A stretch of DNA of 64,000 bases from Eublepharis macularius (taxonomy: Eukaryota > Chordata > Lepidosauria > Squamata > Eublepharidae): positions 12,030,501 to 12,094,500 of the forward strand of contig NC_072798.1 of the NCBI RefSeq assembly GCF_028583425.1, in the 5' to 3' direction. The notes under the pieces are model-generated. The model was given only the letters and a program-made list of their open reading frames with translations, ran no database searches and had not been told where the DNA came from. Shown piece by piece: positions 52,605 to 64,000 of this stretch (the stretch's first letter is position 1; each line of letters begins with the position of its first letter). The position numbers and the translations under genes are program-made.

Positions 52605-53400
52605 GTGTTTGTGTTATGTGTTGTCAAGTTGCCTCCAACATATGGTGACCCTATGAATGAAATACTTCCAAAATAGAGATGGGCATGAATGGGGAAAGGG
52701 GGGGGAGTGTGGTTCGTCGCATTTCACGAACCACGAACTTTCACGAACCTGCCCCGGTTCATGAACTAGTTTGTTTAGTTAGTAAAAACGTCACGTCCAG
52801 GTCAGCAAATTGTCACTTCTGGGTCAGCAGAAGGTCACTTCCAGGCCAGCAGAAGGCCACTTCTGGGTCAGCAGGAGGTCTGCAGGAAGTCCATCCCGTT
52901 GCCTAGGAAACGGATTGATCGGCGACAGGCTGTCTGCAGTGACTAACCAAAAGAACCAGCCTAAAGTTTGTGGCGGTTCGTCAGAAATGGGCTCTGACAA
53001 ACCACCGGTTCGCAGAACCGGCCCAGTTTGTCACAAACTTTGGTTCGTATTTCAGTTTGTGCCCATCTTTACTCCAAAACCTATCATTAACAGACTTGCT
53101 CAGATCTTGCAAACTGGAGGATGGGGCTTCTTTTACTGAGTCAATCCATCTCATTTTAGGTCTTCATCTTTTCCTACTGCCTTCCACTTTTGTTAGCATT
53201 ATTGACTTTTCTAGAGAATCTTGTCTTCTCACAATGTGACCAAAGTACAATAGCCTCAGTTTTGTCATTTTAGCTTCTAGGGAGGATTCAGGCTTGACTT
53301 AATTGTCTTTTTAGCTGTCCATAGTATCCGCAAAACTCTCCTCTCGCACCACATTTCAAATGAATCAATTTTTCTTCCTGTCAGCTTTCTTCACTGTCCA
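52605..53400 (-). mobile_element. RTE- or L2-like LINE 3' end, antisense, split by a hAT-like element
   Basis: The minus strand encodes LFYFGHIVRRQDSLEKSIML-type text and then a KRGRP-like and MRWIDSVKEA-like C-terminus (53085-53300). The tail follows after the insert, at 52605-52673 (GTCACCATATGTTGGAGGCA). Removing 52674-53071 rejoins the LINE. The clade is uncertain: RTE/Bov-B-like endings look similar. Confidence 0.55.
52674..53071. mobile_element. hAT-like non-autonomous element, copy 2
   Basis: Ends TAGAGATGGGCATGAA and TTTGTGCCCATCTTTA. The flanking octamers TTCCAAAA (52666-52673) and CTCCAAAA (53072-53079) differ at one base. 398 bp, the same family as 9609-10019. Confidence 0.8.
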
Positions 53401-53404
53401 GCTG

Positions 53405-53600
53405 TCCATAATTTGGATTATGCTAGGAAAAGTGGAAGGCAGTAAGAAAAGAGGAAGACCCAATACGAGATGGCTTTACTCAATGAAAGAAGCCATGTCC
53501 TACAGTTTGCAGGATCTGAGTAAGTCTGTTAATGTTAGGACATTTTGGAGGTCTTTCATGCATAGGTCAGAGGTGATTTGATGGCACATAACACACAAGT
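53405..53600 (+). mobile_element. RTE- or L2-like LINE 3' end, sense
   Basis: The frame 53360-53581 has IMLGKVEGSKKRGRPNTRWL and LQDLSKSVNVRTFWRSFMHR. The tail ends GATGGCACATAACACACAAG. It lies head to head with the antisense copy on its left. Confidence 0.6.
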
Positions 53601-53814
53601 TGAAGTTACAGAATGTGTTTTTCTCACACTGGATCAAGAGGGCAGATTTGCAAGGATTCTGGTAATACAATCAAAGTCACAGTTCTGATTCCATTCCTGG
53701 TTAGAGCCATCTCAGGTCATCTCTGGCAAGCAATACAGAGGGACAATTGACCACATATGGTTCCTCACTTCTTCAATGCATGCAACAGTGTACAGCATGG
53801 ACGGACTATGGCCG
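53601..53814. other. Intergenic DNA, nothing recognised
   Basis: No feature seen. Confidence 0.4.
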
Positions 53815-54015
53815 AACATGCACATGAAATTGTTTTATACTGTTATCAAGCCATTGATCCATCTTGTCTACTGAGAATGGCAGTGGCTCTTGCGAAGCTT
53901 AGGCAGAGGTCTTTCATCCTACTGTCTGGTCCTTCTAACTGGTGATGCTGGGGATTGAACCTGGGACCTTCTGCATGCAAAGCAGAGGCTCTTCCGCTGA
54001 GCCACAGCTCCTCCA
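53815..54015 (-). mobile_element. tRNA-type SINE, antisense, well preserved
   Basis: On the minus strand: GAGCTGTGGCTCAGCGGAAG (A-box), GGTCCCAGGTTCAATCCCC (B-box), body with AGGATGAAAGACCTCTGCC. The 3' part ends near GTATAAAACAATTTCATGTG. The best copy of the family that is split at 346-992. Confidence 0.75.
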
Positions 54016-54039
54016 CCCAAAATATTGCTCTTAAATACC

Positions 54040-54172
54040 AATAAAAGAAGCGACGTCCTCCAGTTTGCAAGATCTGAGCAAGTCTGTTAATGATAGTGTT
54101 TGGGAGATCTTTCATTCATAGGGCCGCCATAGGTCGAAGACGACTTGACGGCACGTAACAACAAAACTATAC
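54040..54172 (+). mobile_element. RTE- or L2-like LINE 3' tail, sense
   Basis: CTCCAGTTTGCAAGATCTGA, TCTTTCATTCATAGGGCCGC and CGAAGACGACTTGACGGCAC in order. The last block is shared with the tails of the 5S-derived SINEs. Confidence 0.65.
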
Positions 54173-54579
54173 ATATGTTTGTCCCTTGCAGGCAATGAGA
54201 CACCTTTGCTTGCGGGGGGTGGGGGTGGGGGGGTGGCCTTGATGTGCATAGCAATTTGGTATCAAGTGCTCTAATCGGGGTTCAGTGGAACCTTCTCGAG
54301 TAATATTTCAGATTTTGTGTACAGTTCCATTTTAGATTCAGGTTTCTTTTGAACAACCTGATAAAAACATCGCAGGCACACAAGACAGCATTGGCTTAAT
54401 AATTATTTTAAACATGTTAAAAATACAGGTCACATCAAAATAGGAAAACACAGTTTAAAAAAAAAACTGTCAAAGAGGACATAAGAAAAATAGCATGTAT
54501 ATATTTTATATATAAAATCTACAGTATTTACTAGTCTCAATACATACTTCAAGAGCAGCCACCTTCTTGCTGCTTGCAT
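54173..54579. other. Intergenic DNA downstream of USP6NL
   Basis: Mainly AT-rich. If the USP6NL transcript uses a more distal site, part of this could be 3' UTR; no further canonical hexamer is obvious on the minus strand. Confidence 0.4.
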
Positions 54580-57500
54580 CCAGTAAAATTGTACAGCTTT
54601 ATTTTATTATCTTGACTATGAATCACAAAGCCATGGTTTAAAACTCTGGGATTATTACATCGCCACATTATTATTTACATACATTTCTACGCAGCAGTAA
54701 GTAAAATCAGAACTAAGAGTAAAAGACAAGGTTTGCGACTGTCAGTTTAAAACCTTCTTCAGTGTAGTACTCTGCTTACTATTTGTTTTGCTATGTTCTG
54801 TAGGTTCTTTAAAAAAAAGGACTCGTTGCCAAGCTAGTTAAAAATTACATCAGATTCATTATATACAGAAAACTATCATGTTGGCTAAATGTTACTGCCA
54901 TTGGTTGTTTATTTTTCTTTTTAAAAGAGTTCAGTACCATAAAATATTAACAGAGCCAGCCTGTGGAGAACCTAGGACTAAATACATGGAGCTTCTACTC
55001 TAACAGCGTTTCCGCAGGCACAAGAGGACAGAAGAATCTCGTGCGATTTCTTGTCTCACAGCACTGCTCAACGCTTGTGGCTTTTTGTCCGGAGGGGTCC
55101 CCCATCTCCCCCAAAATGACCCTTTCAGGGGTCAAAAGGAGCACTCTCCCCCCTCTTGTGCCTACAGAAAAGCTAGTAAGATCCAAGCCACTGTTTAGAG
55201 CAGGATTGCACAACCTGGGACACACTGAAGCAAATGCCTCCCCACCTGCTCTACGGTGGCCCTCCAGGGACTCGATCAAACCTCCTGCTTTTGCCTGCTT
55301 GGGGCTGCAGGGGGGAATGGTCCTCCAAAACAGGATAAGATATACGGCTGTGGCAGGCTGTGCTCGACTTCGCGGCTTTCTCAAGTTGCTAAGGCGTGAT
55401 GTCGAAGAAACAGCCTTTTTGTACTTCTAATTCGTTTCCCATCGCTGCAGCCGGACGAACCTTTTCAAAGAGAACGACAAAGGCAAAAAGAACGGCTCAC
55501 CAAAGCCGCCCTTTTCTTTTGCAATCTGGAGCCAACCCTCATTCTAAATATTTTGCATCAGATATTTTCAGCTGAGGGGACTCAGTCCTAGACTGCAGGT
55601 CAAGCTATGTAATTGCCATGAGGAGGGGGGGGAAGGCAAACTGGTGTTTTGATGGTAGTTCTTAAGTTTCTTCTTGCCACTATAAGATTAAGGAGGACAC
55701 AAAGCAACAACAGCTGAGAATTTCCGAAACTAGTGTTTTGGTCTTTCTAGGAGCTCATCTATCTTGTATGCCATCCGGAGTATTTAGGGCAAGGCCAGCC
55801 ATCCACCCTAGAACTGAAGGAGATAATCTTCTGTGCCTCTTACTCTCGTCCCAATTGATACGGCTGCCAGGCCTGCAGTAAAGATGTGTGTCTCTGGCCA
55901 CCTTGGATGCTGAGAACTTGGACTTGTCAAGATGCTAGTCCCAGCTGAAGTCATATTTGTTCTGGTGAGACTCTGATAATTTCAAATGTGATCAAGTTTG
56001 TGCTTGGACACCCTGACCCAAAGCTCCGTTCTATACATCACAGGCTGTTCTGGAGCTGAAGCAGACATGATAGCCACTGCTCATTTTTGTAGAGCGTTGG
56101 GCTTGTGGGCACTGGGACAACTGGCACGGCTGCTCGCAGTGGCCTGTCACCACTACGTAAAACAATGGAACCGAGCCCCTCCATGAACAGCTTACCAAAC
56201 TGGTTTTTTGCCCTACCAGCAGATGAAAGATGAGGGTGGGGACACACAAAATGGCTGCAGGCACTGATTATAAAGCAGTTTGTTACAATGATTTGCAGGC
56301 TTCCTACTAATAACGCGGGAGCACGTCAGCCTTAGACATTATGCCTACAATCTTATCTTAAGGGCCTAATGGTACAGCAGCACTAGCCCAATCAGGGGCA
56401 GAAGTCTATTGCTCTCAAGAAAAAGAGACACTGGAGAGTGTTAGGAGGAAGCACACAACAGAAACAAGACTTCAAATACATGGGCTTACAAATGTGGAGG
56501 GTGCGGGAACTCAAAACAATTTGGACACAGATTCTATACCGCAAAACCCAGCCAAGATACGAACCAGCAACTCCCTGGTCCCCCACGGCACGGTTCTGCA
56601 ATAGCTCCATGTTTATCCTCCGGGCAGCTACGGAAATGCTGCGGCCTGGGCTTAGATTTCTGTCTCAGTACTAACCTCAGGTTACTGTGTTTATTGTATG
56701 ACCAACCAGGCATATATGGCAGCTCGTTAGGGGACTTGAGAAGACTCTTGCTGTTGCTGGTTGGGACGGCAGAAACCAGGAAACACTCAACTGAGGGTGA
56801 ATTGCCTGCTGGGCTACAACGCATGGCCGCTGCACTGTGCTGGGCAATGCAGGCCACCAGTTATGCAGGCCGTGCGTCCTGGCTCTGTTTCATACTAGAA
56901 ACATTCCCTGCATAATGCTTGTTGAAATGAACAGGATGTGCGAGATGCATCCATTCCTGGCAGACGATGCCTGTGGGATACTCAAGACAATGCTGAAGCC
57001 AACCCCAGTGCAAGACACAAAAGCGGAGAAAATGCCAGTGGGTGCACAAGTGCAACGGAAATACCTTCAAATAAAAATACTTTCATTTCTCAGAATTCAT
57101 TGTGCAGGAAGAGAACTCCTATTGTCCTTACAAACACTCCCAAAGTGTTTTAAGGGACCAAAACCTCTTTCGTCAGGGGTAAAAACGGAGAAAGGAGACA
57201 TTGCCTCAAGGAGAATTATACTTAAAGGAAGAAGATTCTCTCTTTCTTTGCTGGTCGCCTTTGGCGTTGGCCTTTTTGTGTCTTAACAATGCCTGATATT
57301 TTGTTGCCGTATCAAAAGCCGTCTGCTTAACAGGCTGTCCACAGACTCGTGCAGATGCTTGGAATGGATGCGCCGTGCACAACAGGGATTGTTATTGGAT
57401 GTTGTATGAGATTGCGAGGGATTGCGAGTAGACACGGTCCCAGTGCTTACCACGCATATGTTGTGCACATCTGCACAGCGATACTGTGATCACAGACTTG

Positions 57501-58277
57501 GGGAGCATCTCTGCCCCTCTCATTCCCTGTAACACATACATGGGACTGAACTATTACATAGGGGATTACACAGGTACGGAGGACAGGCTCAACCTCCTCT
57601 GACACCCTAGACGCATGGTACAAGTTGCAGACAATCCTAATTTCATAAGCACCATTTATTGGCCATCTCAGTGTGTCTTTGCTACGGGTGTTCACCTTGC
57701 CTTTTTAGCCGAGGAACAAGCATAGGCACCCCCATATCAAGACTGCATTGGAAAACCCGGAGTTCCTCCTCCTGGGTTACTGAGGCAGCGTATAGAAGAA
57801 TGTCAAGAAATACCGCCCGCCCTAAGCGAACGGGTGATTTATAAATTAAGTTAGCAAAAATAAAAAATCAAATAAAATTAGAACTACTTTGTAAATGCAG
57901 TCCCAAAAATATACAAGCCTCTACATTCCACTCTGTAATTTCTCTCGCCGTAAGCAAACGCAGTGGGTTGTAGTGTCAGTCAAAAAGCAGCTTACAGATG
58001 TGTGCGCATGGGGGAGCTTTACAGGTTTTAGGCAACAAGGTAGTTTTTTTCCAGATGTAAGGTACTTAAATGTGGAACATATCACTCAGCTTCTCAACAG
58101 CATTTAACATGGTCATGAAGTAGTGTTATTACTTTGCAGATGTCTCATACGAATTGTCCTGTGGGAGGCGGGGGGGCGGGGCGGAGAATTGCTTATCTTG
58201 CTTAACTACCAACCCAAGAGAGTTGTGAACTTCGCATGTTTTTCCTCCTGGCCTTCACAGTAAGTTTGCATAGCCTC
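54580..58277 (-). other. USP6NL: Probable USP6NL 3' UTR
   Basis: This 3.7-kb stretch follows the USP6NL stop codon on the minus strand and contains no recognisable repeat. That contrasts strongly with the repeat-packed DNA to its left and fits selection or a young transcribed UTR. Minus-strand AATAAA hexamers occur at 57655-57660, 54908-54913 and as an overlapping pair at 54598-54608; the last is my choice for the main distal end. The frames inside it on both strands (for example 54963-55430 plus) show no domain and are not annotated. The exact end needs transcript data. Confidence 0.6.
54598..54608 (-). terminator. Candidate USP6NL polyadenylation signal
   Basis: AATAAAATAAA on the minus strand gives two overlapping canonical hexamers. 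Cleavage would be expected about 15-30 bases further left. Confidence 0.45.
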
Positions 58278-59734
58278 TCACAGTAGTACTGATTCATGAA
58301 CTGACAATCCATCGGTCTGGTGTCGGTAGAGGTGGGCAGGGCTTTTGGGACCTGGAAATTGGTATTGCAGTGACCCATGTTCTTCTGAGGGTGGGGAAGT
58401 CCTGTATCTTATAGGGCCATCCACAGAAACGGTGGGGAGATTATGATCTTTTACAGGCGTGGACTGGAAAGGTGTGTGTTTCTTCAAGTTACCCAAATGA
58501 CTTCGGCTACCGTCTTGGCTCCGGGATTGTCCATAAGCATCCTGCCTGTACATATGAGAAGGACCTGGCCATTTTCTAGTGTCTTGCCAATAATCCACTG
58601 GGGGAATTACAAATCTGACTCCTGTAGGCGACTTTGGATTGCTTGCATAGTTGTCAGAAGGGAGAACCTCTATTCGATTAGACGGTCTCACAGTGAGATT
58701 TTGGTGACTGAGAGAGTAATTTACAAGTGGTTTATCAGTCACAATTTCTACTGGAGGGTTAGGGGCATATGACTGACTGGAGAAGGTGGTTCGATTACCA
58801 TGATTATATTGGGCAGATATGAAGCTTGTAGGAGCTACGTTGGGAACGTGCTTTGGAGAATTCTCGTGGTAAACAGGAGGGTTACTGTAAGACGGCGGCG
58901 GCGGTTTGATGTGTCCAAGATCTGCCCCATCAGATTGAGATGAATATCTGGGGATCCTTGGCTGTGAGTTGAAGGCATAGTTGTTGGATGTTTTTGGTGG
59001 GCTAGATGTCTTCTCTGCCAGCTTCCTTGAACTGCTGGAGTAAGCTGCATTTCTTGGACTTTGCAGAAGGGTCCTATCGAGCACCTCATCTGCAGAATTT
59101 TCATTCTCTAGATCAGCACCGGGAACGTTGTCGTACTGTGAAGCATTTGACCCTCGCTTACCCTCATCAACATCCAAAGCCTTCATCTTTTGCTTTACAC
59201 TGAAGAGCTGCGCATCGCCACGAGGGCTAGGAGGTGTTTCTGAATGGGTATGGTTTGCAGACCTACCCTTAATTTCCGCAGTTAGCTTTGCAGTCTTTTC
59301 CATGACTTTGATATCGGAAGGTTTATTCCACCTGGGCACAAATTCCCTTCTTGCATTTGAAGTAGCATTGGAATTTTGGTTAGCAGCTGCGTTGTGATTT
59401 TGCTTGGTGTTGTTGGCCTCTGCTCGAATGTCAAGCTTTTTCTGAGTGTCGGTGTCGTTCTTTGGCAAATCGCCCCGCTTATCTGCTGGTGTAAGCTTCT
59501 GCTGTCTCAAAGAAGGCTTCTTTTCCAGAGAATTCCTCCTCCTTCGGTGATTTGGTGAGCTTTCTTGGACCTTCTCTGTAGGTATCCTTTGCCCTGTTCT
59601 CTGGGCCTCCTGGGTACTGTTAGACCCACTGGCATTGCTCTGTCCATTCAGCAGATGAGTAAGATTAAGCATAGCAGGCTGAGGTTCAAGTGGAATTTTC
59701 CCCATCTTCTTCTTTGGAAATTCGTCATCTTTAC
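58278..59734 (-). CDS. USP6NL: USP6NL (RN-tre) last coding exon, C-terminal region
   Basis: USP6NL is a TBC-domain GTPase-activating protein for RAB5 that restrains endocytosis of receptors such as EGFR and binds the SH3 domain of EPS8. This exon encodes about 484 residues, the disordered C-terminal half; the catalytic TBC domain is upstream and outside the window. Counting from the first Met of the exon (codon 59703-59705, not a true start), the recognisable parts are NQNSNATSN with EFVPRWNKPSD (109-131), SQYDNVPG (189-196), SYSNPPVYHENSPKH (272-286), IPPVDY (367-372) and the terminus ESVLL. These match my memory of the human protein. PPVDY fits the PxxDY signature of EPS8 SH3 ligands. Upstream of the Met, GKDDEFPKKK reads back to an acceptor (TTCTAG at 59740-59735), splitting a Gly codon. 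No frame damage is seen, so the gene looks functional. Confidence 0.93.
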
Positions 59735-62700
59735 CTAGAAGAGTAAATAATAAAACAGATGTAATATATAGAGGAGAACGTAAAAATTCACTACAGATCC
59801 TTACTATGGCAAACCATGCCTGTTATAATTTTCAGAACACATAAAACATATGGAATAAAGGGGAAAGAACAAAACTGCAGGGTTCAAAACTGAACTCAAA
59901 TCTTAATGAGGTCAGAGATAACGGTTGATTTAGTTTTACGCCCAATACACACTCTTTGACAGTAATAAGAACTGCAGGTGGTCAGCAACTTTGATATCAA
60001 AAGTGCGCATTCAGGCATGCAAGAGCTGTCTTAGGAATGCAAATCGAACATGGGAGCTGATTTCCTGACTTTGTATGGTCTAGAATAAATGACAAGATCC
60101 TCAAAGAAACGCAGTTAAGTATTGTTTCCCAGAACCTGCAGCAGCTCAAGGTCTAATTTTTAAAAAAGAAAGACTCAATCCTGTTTCTAAGACTAAGATG
60201 ATTATGATTTTGGACATGACCAGGCATTCTATTCTGGGAGAAGTCTCTCACGCATGAGCATATCCCATCTCTTCTAACCGAGTAGAAAAGGTATTGAATT
60301 TAACTGGGCTGTACAGCATTTATCAGCAAGAGCTATCTCCCTGTCTGAATTTAACCACTATTCAAGAACAGATGTAAGAAAGTACACGATTTGCTCCCAA
60401 AAAGAATGGGGGAACAGGGAAGAAAGAGTTCCAAGTAAGTTTCAAGAGATTCAAGTAAGTTTGGTAATTTCTTACTTTCTCCCACAATCAGGGAAAGAGT
60501 ATTTGTGCATTCTAAAAATTCATAACCAACTTCAGAGTTCTGCCTGGAATACTATGCCTGTAGAAGCCCAAAGCCAGTATTTTTTACATTTCTTGGGATG
60601 GAATGAAACGAGAGAATACACACATGGTTTCCACTGAAAAACAAGAATTCCCACCTAGTTCTCCCCTCGACAATTTGTGTTTTAGCATCAGGGGGCTCTA
60701 TGTTTCATTGCCCCTCCACTGGCAAGCAATGATACAGAGCAGGGAAAAGGAAATGCTGATAATCATAATGTTAGGACACAAATAACTGTAGTCTGGCTTA
60801 TGGAGGCACAGGGAGGGAGACCCTTTAGATGGCAGCCATGTGTGTATTGTAACGTCTAGTTTCGGCCTGTGTTTAAATGCAAACCCCAGGGAGGACTCGC
60901 AACATGTCAGACTGGAAAGTCTTAATTATCAAGAGAAATGATAGCCCTGCAGCTTGCCCGAAAACACCTCTATCATAAATTAATTTCTTCCAGCCTTTTA
61001 GCTCGAATTATTTTCTCCTTGTTGGTGCCAGAACTACTGGTGCATTGAAAACCAACACGGTGTTAAATAAAGTTTTTAATTTTTTAAAAAATAAATGCAC
61101 ACCTCTACAAGAAATCCCATTCCTTAATGTTATACATATGCTTGTTTCAAAACCTCTTCTGTTCTATGCCATATCTTGGTAACATTTCTGAAACTGCCTC
61201 TCCAAAAAGTAAATTTATTAGATTAACAACACCGATGACAAAGGGAAGGCCAGTTATGGAACTTCACTCGTTTCCTCTGTCTTATGCAAAGGGCAGATCT
61301 TGTAGGAAGGCCAATGGCTACAAAATAAACCACTATAACAACATTAAAATGTGCAGAACTGTGTGCGTCTATCTGCAATACTTCTTCAGAGACACTAGAT
61401 TAAAGCAATCAGTGCTGCAACATTCGGGTTATACATTACAGAGGACAGGAATGACAGGCTGAAGCACAAAAATCCCCTCTGCTAATGACAGAGGTTTTCC
61501 CTGATGAAAGAAGGCTTCCCTTGATATAGGAGGTTCTTCTAGTCATGACGAACTCTCACGCTAGCAGAAGTCACCACAGTTGGATCCAGCCCAATGTATG
61601 TTTTCAACAGTGAAGAATATGACCCGACACACTTCTATAGATGAACAAAGCATACTTAGGTCTGGGTTATGATGCCACTCAAATTGCATCCCAACTTTCT
61701 CATAACCTTGTTGGGATAGCTGGCAATCAGCACCCAACACATGGGCACTGGCTGTGAAAGAGGGAGAAGCTAGGACCCAGAGGGATCTGAACTGCCTTCA
61801 GCCTTCTTGATAGGGAGGCGGAGCTCTAGCACCTGATATAAATACTGGTTTGCAAAGTTGACTGAGGAGGAGGGAGTGCTTGAGGTCTATAGACTGTGCC
61901 TCTGAGCTCAACAGGAGCAGGGAAAAACCTTCTCTGCTCTTTCCCAATGGAGCCATCTCTCAATGCCTTTGCTAACTGAAAGAGACAGACGGGAGATCAA
62001 AAAATCTCATACGGCCTATAATAAGGGAATAAATTCATGGAGGCCTTCATGATGCCACAGACCCATGTCCAAGTCTGCATGAGATCTGGTGGGCTAGCAA
62101 AAATATCTGTGGGCAAATTCCTTTTTTAAAATACGCAAACCATGGTGTGATGTTTGGCCTTGTTCGATGAACCAGGGATTAGAAAACAAAAAGTGACAGG
62201 ACCTGTAATACGGAAGACCTGCTTATTCCGTTTAGACCAGGTCTCAGAAGCTGCGCTGAAAAAAGCAGATTAGGATCCAATGGATGTGAAAAGCATTGTG
62301 AAGAGTGTATGTGTGTGTTCATTTACAATCCTTGTAGGATGTGTCCCGGTCCCTGTATGTACAGCAGCTTGTGTGTGAATGTGAATACACAGTCTGCTTC
62401 TAGAAAGCCCAAGCTGCCCACTCCACATAAACATATATATAAAATCTGCCTTATATCAAGCAATTCCATTGCTCGTTCTAGCTCAGTAGGGTCTACTCTG
62501 ACAGGCAGTGACTCTCCACAGAGGGTTTTTTGTCAAGGTCTGTTATCTGAGCACCTTAAGGTGACGATGCCAGGGTATTGAACCTCGGACCTCCTACATG
62601 CTTTATCATTAAACCATAGCCAGAGCACTGAGCCACGGCCAATGCTACTAAGCCACAGTCCCTGTGCTACATGTTTCCATGCCCTACTCCATAAGAATGG

Positions 62701-64000
62701 CTGACCTGGTATTTATAGCCAGCAGTGCGCATCTACGTACTTCTGGCATGCTGAAAGCAGCAGTGCTTTTAATATTCAACAATGAACATATTTTAAAAAC
62801 ATCCACCAGGCTTTCTTTTCATCCAATATCTTGAGTCAATGCGTAGTTTTTTTAAAAAACAAACCTTTGAAATGCACTTCGGTTGATTAATAAGGTAGCT
62901 TTACTTTTAATTTTTAAATTTAGCCCTCTCTTAAGGTCTCTTAATTAGCATTAAGCTTTCAGGAAACCCAAGTGAGAATACTGCAGACCTTTTTATTGAA
63001 ATGTTTGTTGCTTTGAAGATTACAGAAAACGATCTCTTCCCATCACAGGACTGAGCAAGAATACAACCCCGAAGTGTATGGTTCAAAGCTGTTTAGATGT
63101 TGTAGGCCAACAGCTGAATCTGGAAGATTGGTTTTTAAAAAGAAAATGTCAGAATGACCCTTGATGTCCACGTTAGCTTTCTGATTGAGAGCCTGGGGTT
63201 AGAAATGTAGACTTAGAAGCTCAGATGTACGAACAGCCACAGTGTTCCAAGGTCACAACTCTTGATTGCCAAGACCAAAGCCACGTGCAAGCTGCGGCTT
63301 GCGGGTTCCTATTAGATGTACGAAATAATTGGACAGCAACTGAGTAGTCAACAAAGGCAAAGCAGAGGAGATGGGATAAAAGAGTTACAGCTTCAGATCT
63401 TTGTCATGTGACCTCCACACAACACAGATGAACATTAACTTCAGGCTCAGATGTCAGAGATGGGCCCGAAATACAAAGTGTGGACCTCGCTTTAGATCTG
63501 CTGACATCGTCAGTGCTCGACATTAAGACAGCCGTACAATCCAAGGAAAACTTGGCTTGGAGTGATGTTACGTGGCCTCCTCGTGCTGCTTCCTGTGTGT
63601 GTCAGGAGAAGGCAACCTGCAGCGGGGAAAACTGGCAGGCAATGGAAGGGGGGGGCGCCTAGGTCTCTTTCTGCCCCCCACTTCCTCCTCCATAGATGCC
63701 TTACTCACTGACTTCTTTTCTCCTAATGCAAACATATACCTGGAAGCCCAGCTTGGACAAATGCCGCTGGGAGGGTAGGGAGCTTTGGGGGCAAAGAGGG
63801 GAGTGGGGGAAGGGTTAAGCGACCTCTGCTTCCCCACCACTTCTGAACACCATTCATTCTGGATGTTGCTTTTTCTGGTTGGTCATTGTTTGGTGACAGA
63901 ACGGCACAGACCGTGGCCCGATTCAGAAGGGCAACTCTGGCATAAGAAGCTATCGTGAGAAATGGGCAGATGTTTGGAACTTTGACTCTCGAAAGCTCAG
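59735..64000 (-). other. USP6NL: USP6NL intron upstream of the last coding exon (partial)
   Basis: Begins with a good acceptor (pyrimidine-rich CTTCTAG on the minus strand). No further exon of USP6NL is visible up to the window edge; the residues that precede this exon in human (around the end of the TBC-flanking helix) are not encoded here. It is mostly free of recognisable repeats except a SINE at 62430-62680 and GACTCTCGAAAGCTCAG at the very end, which looks like the start of an AGTAGCACCTT-type repeat. Confidence 0.75.
62430..62680 (-). mobile_element. tRNA-type SINE in the USP6NL intron, antisense to the window
   Basis: GTAGGGTCTACTCTGACAGG and TTGAACCTCGGACCTCCTAC with GAGCCACGGCC at the right correspond to the 53815-54015 family. 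The head region appears partly duplicated (two AGCCACGG/AGCCACAG blocks). Confidence 0.6.

Noticed and set aside
54963-55430. 155-codon plus-strand frame and a 129-codon antisense partner
   Set aside because: Located in the probable USP6NL 3' UTR; no recognisable domain and equal frames on both strands.
57895-58107. 70-codon plus-strand frame next to the USP6NL stop codon
   Set aside because: Antisense to the 3' UTR, no family resemblance.

Overview
The window looks like squamate reptile (lizard-type) genomic DNA. The strongest marker is a near full-length Sauria SINE at about 9042-9345, which has a tRNA-like head and an ACCTTT-type tail. Other support comes from 5S-rRNA-derived SINEs, several tRNA-type SINEs, CR1 ends with octamer tails, an L1 with an open ORF2 tail, and many foldback DNA elements. 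All names rest on reading and memory of the families; nothing was searched.

Only one protein-coding gene can be supported: the last coding exon of USP6NL (RN-tre) on the minus strand at 58278-59734. Its probable 3' UTR runs leftward to about 54580. Part of the preceding intron fills 59735-64000. The catalytic TBC domain lies upstream, outside the window.

1-54.5 kb is intergenic DNA downstream of USP6NL. In human the next gene on that side is CELF2, which is convergent, so a 3'-UTR-like stretch with poly(A) signals near 2.0-2.4 kb could belong to it. That is only a hypothesis. Four stretches (about 20.75-21.24, 26.9-27.8, 48.0-48.9 and 50.7-51.5 kb) are free of recognisable repeats and carry TAATTA-type motifs, so they are candidate conserved non-coding elements.

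The rest is a dense repeat mosaic. The main component is a family of palindromic foldback elements (about 11 copies) whose ends resemble GAGTCTCTCTACATGAGAC and whose better copies are flanked by matching 3-bp repeats. Their interiors differ greatly from copy to copy. A second foldback family carries a 41-bp unit that has expanded independently in two copies. Two hAT-like families show near-perfect 8-bp target duplications. A CR1 copy at 10.3-12.9 kb is interrupted three times, including by a probable solo LTR. An L1 tail at 34.6-36.35 kb lies between two inverted LTR pieces. A 138-bp direct repeat frames 878 bp at 28.6-29.8 kb.
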